A stretch of DNA of 64,000 bases, taken from Vibrio marinisediminis (lineage in GTDB: Bacteria; Pseudomonadota; Gammaproteobacteria; Enterobacterales; Vibrionaceae). The DNA lies in assembly GCF_014050145.1 (NCBI RefSeq), contig NZ_JACFYF010000010.1, positions 1 through 64,000 on the forward strand. Reading direction: 5' to 3'. Each line of letters begins with the position of its first letter. Within the stretch, counting starts at the first letter, position 1. Under the pieces are notes generated by a model that saw only the letters and a program-made list of their open reading frames with translations, made no database searches and was not told the origin of the DNA. The translations under genes were made by a program, and so were the position numbers. Positions 57,650 through 64,000 of this stretch are shown in pieces.

Positions 57650-60622
57650 ATGAAGAAAACCCTCCTGTCTTGCGCGATTGGTGCGAGCCTTATCGCTTCA
57701 GCACCGAGCTTTGCGAATGCAGAGAACGATTACTTTATTGATGTGTATCAGCAAGCTTACAGCCAGATAAATGAACGCGCTGAAGCGTTACGCCTATTGG
57801 CATCAGATGAAAGCAATGTCATCACCGAAGATGGTGTACGCTACATCATGGTTAACGATACTCGCTACCGATTGACCAAAGATAACTATATCTACTTTGA
57901 CGCATCATTCCCGGATTTTTACGACGAAACGAATTATCGTAATGTGTTTGATTTCTTAGACTCGTCATGGGAATTAACTTGGGCTGATGGCGGTGTGGTC
58001 ATCGTTAATAAGAACTTCGGTAACTATGACTGGGGGAAAGGCTGTCTATTAGAGTATTTACCACGTGGTTTTGTTGCTCAAAATGGTGAGTTTGAACATG
58101 TACAGATGGAGTTGGATAGCTGCTCACTTAACGACTTTGACAAAGAAGTCGCCTTCATTGCTAAGCCGGAAAAGATTGATTTGACGGAGTTCACTCAAAA
58201 TGGCTTTGAAGTAACAGCAGCAGAAGCTTACCAAAATCGTGTTTACGTGACGCACTCAAAAGGCGGAGAAGGGACCGTTAGCATTTATGACATTGAGACT
58301 AAAGCGCTATTAGGCACCATCGATGGCTATGAGAAAGATGGCGTTCACCATGCTTACAATGTTATCACTGAACTGAATGTGCATGATGATAAACTGTATG
58401 TGTCATCGCTCTCTTCAAACCGTGTCGATATCTTTGATTTGACCAATGATCACGCCCATATCATGTCTCTGGGAACCGGTTCATGGACTGGTGAGAATGC
58501 CATTGTTCATGCTCAAGCTTCAGCAGCAAACCAAGACTATATTTTTGTTTCTGATGCAAAGGGCATTAATGTTTACCGCCAACAAGATGCGACGGCTGAC
58601 AATCATGGTCAACTAGGTCGCTATGCTTCATTGCGTTTCGGGAATGGCATTGATACGTATCGTAAAGTGCAAATGCATGTAATTGGTGATTACTTGATTG
58701 CCAATGTGATGGGCAGAGAATACTACATCTACGATATCACCCAAATTGAACAGAGTGTTGAGACGCCACTTGAACCCCTAAAAGTGGTGAGTTCTGGTAT
58801 TCAAAAAATCGACTTATTCAATGGCAACTTGATGGTCAGCGAGCGGACGAAGTTACGTTTCCAGACCGTTACGGACTTCGTAGCTAATGATTTTGAGTTA
58901 ACGGACACCACGCAAACGATTGAGCAAATCAGCGGGATCGCTGTTGGTAATCACCGCGATATCGCATTGACTGAACAGCATATGGTGCTGGCGAACGACG
59001 AAGCGTTGACCATTGCTCGTCATCAAAATAAGGCGATTCAGTTTGTTGCAGATACCAGCGTAAAAACGACTAAGATCGCTTTTGACTCTCTGCCAACAAT
59101 GTCGGTTAATAAAATTCTGCAAAATGATGAAAGCTACGAAACATTAATCAATGAAGATCAGCGTTCAGTAAGGGTTAACTCACTGGTGAAAACAGAGTTG
59201 CTCGACAACGAGATGATTAAAATTACCAGCTATGTGGCGCAAGACCTGACTGATATTAATATCGAGATGCGTTTTAATGGTCTGAATAAATGGTTTACCT
59301 TGGGTAACTTTGACCGAATTCCTGCCTTTACTCAAATCATCCTACCGCTATCAGCGTTTGGTGAGCAGCAGCAATTTAATAGTGCGAATCGAGATGGTGT
59401 GTTTGATTTAAGTGAGTTTGTTGATAGTGGCTTAGATCTGAAAGCGGCACTGACGACCCGTTTTTCATCTGACACCGATAAGTTCGCTCAAGTATTAATG
59501 ACATTAAAACCTAATTGGAATTTAGTGTTTGCGCCGGATTGGGGCGGCAACTGGCTACCTATTAACGGTCTGTACGCACGTGAGTGGATGGTCATAATGA
59601 CCAACTTTGCTTACATGATGTCGCAGGAAGAATTTAAGCATCTTTGGTTTAACTTCAACACCGTATTTGGTCATGATATGTCAGGGCCGAGAAGCCAAGA
59701 AGATGTGTTCACCGCTGAAGACTATCAGCATTATTACGATGGCATGCTCACGCGCGATAAGATTCAGTTAGGCGTGGTGAACTATGGTGGTTTAGGTGGC
59801 TTATCTGGCTACGGCGTATTTACGCCAACATTCTACTCTCACTACTATGGTGAATGGGAAATCGTTCCGCACGAATTTGGTCATGGTTCGGATGGCAAAA
59901 CATCCTTCCCTGATGGTTCAAGTTTTGCGGCAAGCTGGTTTGGTTGGCAGCCGTTTATGCATGCGCTGGGCAATTACCATATTCGTAAAGGTGATTTGCC
60001 GTACATGGATGACAGTATTAACGGTTTCTACAAAACGGAAAATGCAGCAGCGCTTTATGAGCCTATTCAAGACTGGCGTCGTACCCACCGTGCCGATACG
60101 CACATGAATACGGTCGATACTTACTTTATGAGCTTCTCTACTATGCCTCAAGGTTGGTTTGCTAATAGCAGTGCATTTGATTTGGCAGAATTAAGCAAAC
60201 AAGAGCGCTTAATCTTAGCTCGATTCAATGTTGAAGGTAAGAATGAATATGCTTGTCGCTTTGACTTTGTCGATGGTGAGGAAAGCGTATTGCTTTATGG
60301 TCATGTCAAACAAGAAGAAAATGGTGATCGCACTTGTATCGGTGGCGATGCGCTTTACTTCCAAAAATCAGATGGCAGCAAAGCGGAGATTGTTTCGCCT
60401 GTGAACCAGTTTGATTGGTTATCGCTACATAAACCTGACTCACATGGGGAGCCGGTAGTTGATGCTCAAGGTGCAACGCTGTGCAGCACTTATCACGCAG
60501 ACTTCTATGGCATGGGTTTCCAGACTGATTTAGGTCAATGTGTTCAAGATGAACGAGTCCGAGTGCAAAATGGTAACCATTGGTTATTAGGCTCACACGT
60601 TCGCAGTTACGTCTACAATTAA
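57650..60622 (+). CDS. Exported protein with HEFGH zincin-type motif
   Basis: A 990-residue protein I cannot assign to a named family. A signal peptide (MKKTLLSCAIGASLIASAPS, cut probably after FANA) predicts export. Residues about 185-480 have repeats with the look of a beta-propeller (NRVYVTHSKGGEGTVSIYDI, DKLYVSSLSSNRVDIFDL, DYIFVSDAKGINVYR). The C-terminal region holds PHEFGHGSD with His741, Glu742 and His745, the HExxH pattern of zinc metalloproteases. No HExxHxxGxxH is present, so the third ligand is unknown. Four Cys near the end may form disulfides. GGAAG precedes ATG 57650; an in-frame upstream start at 57596 lacks support. Confidence 0.75.
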   Translation: MKKTLLSCAIGASLIASAPSFANAENDYFIDVYQQAYSQINERAEALRLLASDESNVITEDGVRYIMVNDTRYRLTKDNYIYFDASFPDFYDETNYRNVFDFLDSSWELTWADGGVVIVNKNFGNYDWGKGCLLEYLPRGFVAQNGEFEHVQMELDSCSLNDFDKEVAFIAKPEKIDLTEFTQNGFEVTAAEAYQNRVYVTHSKGGEGTVSIYDIETKALLGTIDGYEKDGVHHAYNVITELNVHDDKLYVSSLSSNRVDIFDLTNDHAHIMSLGTGSWTGENAIVHAQASAANQDYIFVSDAKGINVYRQQDATADNHGQLGRYASLRFGNGIDTYRKVQMHVIGDYLIANVMGREYYIYDITQIEQSVETPLEPLKVVSSGIQKIDLFNGNLMVSERTKLRFQTVTDFVANDFELTDTTQTIEQISGIAVGNHRDIALTEQHMVLANDEALTIARHQNKAIQFVADTSVKTTKIAFDSLPTMSVNKILQNDESYETLINEDQRSVRVNSLVKTELLDNEMIKITSYVAQDLTDINIEMRFNGLNKWFTLGNFDRIPAFTQIILPLSAFGEQQQFNSANRDGVFDLSEFVDSGLDLKAALTTRFSSDTDKFAQVLMTLKPNWNLVFAPDWGGNWLPINGLYAREWMVIMTNFAYMMSQEEFKHLWFNFNTVFGHDMSGPRSQEDVFTAEDYQHYYDGMLTRDKIQLGVVNYGGLGGLSGYGVFTPTFYSHYYGEWEIVPHEFGHGSDGKTSFPDGSSFAASWFGWQPFMHALGNYHIRKGDLPYMDDSINGFYKTENAAALYEPIQDWRRTHRADTHMNTVDTYFMSFSTMPQGWFANSSAFDLAELSKQERLILARFNVEGKNEYACRFDFVDGEESVLLYGHVKQEENGDRTCIGGDALYFQKSDGSKAEIVSPVNQFDWLSLHKPDSHGEPVVDAQGATLCSTYHADFYGMGFQTDLGQCVQDERVRVQNGNHWLLGSHVRSYVYN

Positions 60623-60639
60623 TAGCCTGTAGAATAACA

Positions 60640-60663
60640 AAAGCCCTCGGAAGAGGGCTTTTT
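60640..60663. terminator. bidirectional terminator
   Basis: AAAGCCCTC, loop GGAA, GAGGGCTTTTT. It lies between the HEFGH-protein gene and convergent dxs and can serve both. Confidence 0.9.
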
Positions 60664-60696
60664 CAATTTGCATGAGTGTTATTGCTCGCTGGGCGA

Positions 60697-62562
60697 TTAT
60701 TTGTCTAAGTAGTTGCGAATAGAGAGTTCAATCCCTTTCGCATCTAGACCAAGATCAGCATACAACTCTTCTTGTGTACCTTGTGCAATAAAGCGATCGG
60801 GTAAACCTAAGTTAAGTACAGGTTTAAGGATCTTCTCTTGCATCATAAACTCAATTACCCCGGCACCTGCACCGCCAGCAATCGCGTTTTCTTCAAGCGT
60901 CACCAGTACATCATGGTCAGCGGCAAGCTGTTTGATAAGTTGATGATCAAGTGGTTTAGCAAAACGCATATCTGCAACCGTAGCGTTAAGAGCTTCCGCC
61001 GCTTCAAGTGCACTTGGCATAAAGGTGCCGAAGTTTAGAATCGCCACTTTTTCGCCATGGCGGATCATACGACCTTTACCAATTTCTAACGCACTAAACT
61101 CTTGTTCAATGGCTGTCCCCATGCCGCTGCCTCGAGGGTAACGCACGGCGCTTGGACCAGAGTGAGTATGACCAGTGTAGAGCATTTGACGACATTCATT
61201 TTCGTCACTTGGTGTCATGATCACCATGTTTGGAATACAGCGCATAAAGCTAATATCAAATGCACCTTGGTGAGTTTGACCATCAGCGCCAACCAAACCT
61301 GCACGGTCGATGGCGAACATGACAGGCAGATCCATGATTGCGACATCGTGAATCAGTTGATCATAGCCACGCTGAAGGAAGGTCGAATAAATTGCGACGA
61401 TAGGGCGGTTACCCGCAATTGCCATGCCTGTCGCTAGTGTGACAGCATGCTGCTCTGCAATCGCAACATCAAAATATTGATCAGGGAATTCTTTAGAAAA
61501 ACGAACCATGCCAGAGCCTTCACGCATCGCTGGCGTAATCGCCATCAGTTTAGGATCTTGCGCTGCCATGTCACAAAGAAAATCACCGAAAATCTTTGAG
61601 AAAGTCGGTTTACTGCTGCTGCTCTTTGGTAAGCTTGAATGGCTTGGGTCGAACTTAGGCACACCATGGTAACCAATCGGATCTTTCTCCGCAGGTTCAT
61701 AGCCTTTGCCTTTCTTCGTCATGATGTGTAAGAACTGCGGACCTTTAAGTTCTCGCATATTTTTGAGCGTTTTTACTAACTCATTAACATCATGGCCATC
61801 CACTGGACCAATATAGTTGAAACCAAGTTCTTCAAACAGAGTGCCTGGGATCACCATACCTTTCAGGTGCTCTTCTGTGCGTCTCACCAACTCTTTAATC
61901 GGTGGTACACCAGAAAGAACACGCTTGCCACCTTCGCGAATGGAAGTGTAGAAGTTGCCAGATAGCAGTTGTGCTAGGTGGTTATTTAAAGCGCCAACGT
62001 TTTCCGAGATAGACATCTCATTGTCGTTAAGAATCACCAACATGTCAGGGTGGATATCACCCGCATGGTTCATCGCTTCAAAAGCCATACCAGCAGTGAT
62101 TGCGCCATCTCCGATAACACTCACTACTTTACGATTGTTGTTCTCTTTGTGCGCGCTGATCGCCATACCTAACGCGGCACTGATCGACGTTGATGAGTGA
62201 CCAACGGAAAGCGTGTCGTACTCACTCTCTTCACGCCATGGGAATGGGTGTAAGCCGTCTTTTTGGCGAATGGTCGAGAGTTGTTCACGACGACCAGTCA
62301 GAATTTTATGTGGGTAAGCTTGATGACCTACGTCCCAAATGAGCTGGTCAAACGGGGTGTTATAGACGTAGTGAAGCGCCACAGTTAATTCAACTGTGCC
62401 CAAGCCAGAAGCCAAGTGACCACTAGATTGGCTAACAGAATTCAATAAGTAAGTGCGTAACTCATCACAGAGTTTTGGCAGTACATCTTTCGGTAGGCTG
62501 CGCAGCTCTACTGGTGTGTCTGCCAGTGCTAGTGTTGGGTACTTTGAAATATCAAGAGTCAT
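60697..62562 (-). CDS. dxs: 1-deoxy-D-xylulose-5-phosphate synthase
   Basis: Dxs makes DXP from pyruvate and glyceraldehyde-3-P, the first step of the MEP isoprenoid pathway and a branch to thiamine and pyridoxal. The 621-residue protein shows the thiamine diphosphate motif [31 protein letters not shown], the YHGVPKFDP loop and the transketolase pyrimidine region ([16 protein letters not shown]). It is the last gene of xseB-ispA-dxs, 20 bp after ispA. Confidence 0.98.
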   Translation of the reverse strand: MTLDISKYPTLALADTPVELRSLPKDVLPKLCDELRTYLLNSVSQSSGHLASGLGTVELTVALHYVYNTPFDQLIWDVGHQAYPHKILTGRREQLSTIRQKDGLHPFPWREESEYDTLSVGHSSTSISAALGMAISAHKENNNRKVVSVIGDGAITAGMAFEAMNHAGDIHPDMLVILNDNEMSISENVGALNNHLAQLLSGNFYTSIREGGKRVLSGVPPIKELVRRTEEHLKGMVIPGTLFEELGFNYIGPVDGHDVNELVKTLKNMRELKGPQFLHIMTKKGKGYEPAEKDPIGYHGVPKFDPSHSSLPKSSSSKPTFSKIFGDFLCDMAAQDPKLMAITPAMREGSGMVRFSKEFPDQYFDVAIAEQHAVTLATGMAIAGNRPIVAIYSTFLQRGYDQLIHDVAIMDLPVMFAIDRAGLVGADGQTHQGAFDISFMRCIPNMVIMTPSDENECRQMLYTGHTHSGPSAVRYPRGSGMGTAIEQEFSALEIGKGRMIRHGEKVAILNFGTFMPSALEAAEALNATVADMRFAKPLDHQLIKQLAADHDVLVTLEENAIAGGAGAGVIEFMMQEKILKPVLNLGLPDRFIAQGTQEELYADLGLDAKGIELSIRNYLDK

Positions 62563-62582
62563 AATTATGCGCGCTTATAGTG

Positions 62583-63467
62583 TTAGTTTTTGCGCTCGAC
62601 GACGTATCGGGCGAACTCTTCCAATAACTCTGTATTGTATGGTATTGCATCGAGTGCTTGAAGTGCTTCTTGTAACAGCTTGTCGGCTTTATCGATTGCG
62701 CCTTGTAAACCGAGCAGCGCTGGATAAGTACTTTTATTCAATTCTTGATCGGAACCTTGAGGTTTACCTAAGGTTTCGGTGTCACTAACTATATCAAGAA
62801 TGTCATCTTGTACTTGAAATGCCAAGCCAATCGCATCTGCGTATTTATCAAGCAATGGCATTACTTCTACACCTTTCTCGCCAGCCGCTAGCGCGCCCAA
62901 ACGAATAGCACATTTCATTAATGCGCCAGTTTTATTGCGGTGTATTTCTTCCAGCTCTTCAAGGCTTATCAAGCGATTTTCCGCTTGAAGATCCAGAGCT
63001 TGTCCCATGCACATACCTGCAGCGCCAGACGCCTCTGCTAATGTCTTTACCATCTTAATACGCAGCGGCTCAGCATTTGGATTCAGTTTGCCGTCGGCAA
63101 GAATAGTAAACGCGAGTGTCTGCAGCGCGTCACCAGTTAGAATCGCGGTCGCTTCATCGAACTTGATGTGGCAGGTCATTTGCCCACGACGGAGTTCGTC
63201 GTCATCCATTGCCGGTAAATCATCATGAATTAAGGAATAAGCATGAATGCACTCAACGGCTGACGCCGGAGTATCCAGTTCGTCTACCTGACATCCGAGC
63301 ATTTGTCCGGTGATATAGACAAGAAAAGGACGAGCACGCTTACCACCGAGCAATAGCCCGTAACGCATCGCCTCAACAAGAGGCTGGTTTTGGTAAGGAA
63401 GCTGGCTTAGCCATGATTCGAGTTGTTGGTTGTTTCGTTGCTGGAACGAGAGTAATGCCTCAAGCAT
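62583..63467 (-). CDS. ispA: Farnesyl diphosphate synthase
   Basis: IspA joins IPP and DMAPP/GPP to farnesyl diphosphate. The 294-residue polyprenyl synthase has LLGGKRARPFLVY, the first Asp-rich motif in HDDLPAMDDDELRRG and the second in FQVQDDILD. ATG 63467 is chosen; a TTG at 63485 is in frame, but the ATG fits E. coli IspA length and has GAAG upstream. It lies between xseB and dxs in one operon. Confidence 0.95.
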   Translation of the reverse strand: MLEALLSFQQRNNQQLESWLSQLPYQNQPLVEAMRYGLLLGGKRARPFLVYITGQMLGCQVDELDTPASAVECIHAYSLIHDDLPAMDDDELRRGQMTCHIKFDEATAILTGDALQTLAFTILADGKLNPNAEPLRIKMVKTLAEASGAAGMCMGQALDLQAENRLISLEELEEIHRNKTGALMKCAIRLGALAAGEKGVEVMPLLDKYADAIGLAFQVQDDILDIVSDTETLGKPQGSDQELNKSTYPALLGLQGAIDKADKLLQEALQALDAIPYNTELLEEFARYVVERKN

Positions 63468-63487
63468 AGAGCGATCTTCTAACAATA

Positions 63488-63730
63488 TTATTCAGGCTGC
63501 TGGGAAAATTCAGAAAGTGGTGCGTTATCATCATTTTGCAATAAGATACTAACACGCTGCTCAGCGTCATTGAGCTTAGTCTGGCCTGCACGAGCTAAAG
63601 AGATGCCGCGTTCGAACTTTTTCAGTGCCTCATCGAGAACTAAGTCACCATTTTCAAGGTCTTCAACAATCGAATCCAACTCTTCAATGGTTGCTTCAAA
63701 GGTCATATTTTCGGGTTTCTTGCTCGCCAT
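63488..63730 (-). CDS. xseB: Exodeoxyribonuclease VII small subunit
   Basis: XseB pairs with XseA to form exonuclease VII. The 80-residue protein has MTFEATIEELDSIVEDLENG, LVLDEALKKFERGISLAR and AEQRVSILLQ, typical of the family. ATG 63730 (MASKKPENM) is chosen over an in-frame start at 63757. It is the first gene of xseB-ispA-dxs; the same order occurs in E. coli. Confidence 0.95.
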   Translation of the reverse strand: MASKKPENMTFEATIEELDSIVEDLENGDLVLDEALKKFERGISLARAGQTKLNDAEQRVSILLQNDDNAPLSEFSQQPE

Positions 63731-63956
63731 AATTTTTCTAGTTTTGGAAAGATGCACGAAAGTTACCTTAGCGGCTAATGATGGTCAAATTTAACCGATA
63801 ATATTTGTCATAAAAATCGAGATTGCACGACGAGAATTGACCTCAATTAGATTTTCGTTGGTTGATAGGTGTCCATTTTATAGTGCAACACAATCATTAA
63901 GTAACAAGAATGGAAGCTGATTTAGGTATATTGTGAGTGTGGTACCAATAAAAAGC

Positions 63957-63982
63957 TAAAGATTCACCGAGCCTGCCGATAT
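63957..63982 (+). promoter_or_regulatory. FliA (sigma-28)-like promoter at right edge
   Basis: TAAAGATT, 10 bases, then GCCGATAT resembles the flagellar sigma-28 consensus TAAAGTTT-N11-GCCGATAA, with one base less spacing and four mismatches (ATT for TTT, final T). It points rightward out of the window. In Vibrio the genes after xseB on this side are often the motor genes pomAB; that gene is not visible here. Confidence 0.5.
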
Positions 63983-64000
63983 AATTCCAGAGATAGAGTA

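Noticed and set aside
57650-57676. Lipobox LLSC in the HEFGH protein
   Set aside because: The Cys is at residue 8, too close to the N-terminus for a lipoprotein signal; a normal signal peptide with cleavage after FANA fits better.

Overview
This is a 64 kb stretch of chromosome from a gamma-proteobacterium, almost certainly a Vibrio. The proteins closest to known sequences (DnaJ, NagC, Upp, SdhC, Pgm, TruC) are enterobacterial-like, while several neighbours belong to small families I associate with Vibrio and relatives (DUF3622, DUF4250, DUF3149, DUF2788, DUF3301, DUF3549). Nearly everything is core-genome housekeeping. I see no insertion sequence, prophage, integron or CRISPR array, and one tRNA gene.

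Layout, left to right. 1-1.6 kb: end of dnaK, then dnaJ. 1.7-5.0 kb: a minor-pilin cluster (pilE divergent from fimT-pilW-pilX-like-pilV), expected to build and tip type IV pili, including the DNA-uptake pilus. 5.3-8.2 kb: an AbgT-family transporter and a CNNM/CorC-type membrane protein. 8.3-15.1 kb: tadA, a 44-residue basic protein, mltF and purL, with a perfect PurR operator before purL. 15.4-21.8 kb: small DUF genes, purMN divergent from upp with a second PurR box between them, rluF, smrA and a tiny membrane protein. 22.1 kb: tRNA-Pro(UGG). 22.3-28.6 kb: a TraB/GumN protein, a POT peptide transporter, asnB and a Kef-type antiporter.

28.7-35.0 kb: GlcNAc utilisation, nagAC divergent from nagE over a 480 bp control region carrying CRP-like and NagC-like sites, then glnS. 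35.1-40.4 kb: fur, a DUF4442 gene, fldA, DUF2788, ybfF, seqA and pgm. 40.4-42.0 kb: DUF1853 and ybgI. 42.1-53.5 kb: the TCA-cycle block, gltA divergent from sdhCDAB-sucABCD, covering citrate synthase, succinate dehydrogenase, 2-oxoglutarate dehydrogenase E1/E2 and succinyl-CoA synthetase. 53.5-57.3 kb: a KfrA_N-like protein, a GNAT acetyltransferase, DUF3301, DUF3549, yqcC and truC. 57.6-60.6 kb: a large exported protein with an HEFGH zincin-type motif, the least explained gene here. 60.7-63.7 kb: xseB-ispA-dxs (isoprenoid precursors) on the minus strand. A FliA-like promoter then points off the right edge.

The most promising items for follow-up are the HEFGH exported protein, the 44-residue basic protein beside tadA, the FimT variant DNA-binding motif, the long leader before the GNAT gene with clustered GGA motifs, and the alternative-pairing leader before the DUF3622 gene. 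I found no clear multi-gene undescribed system.
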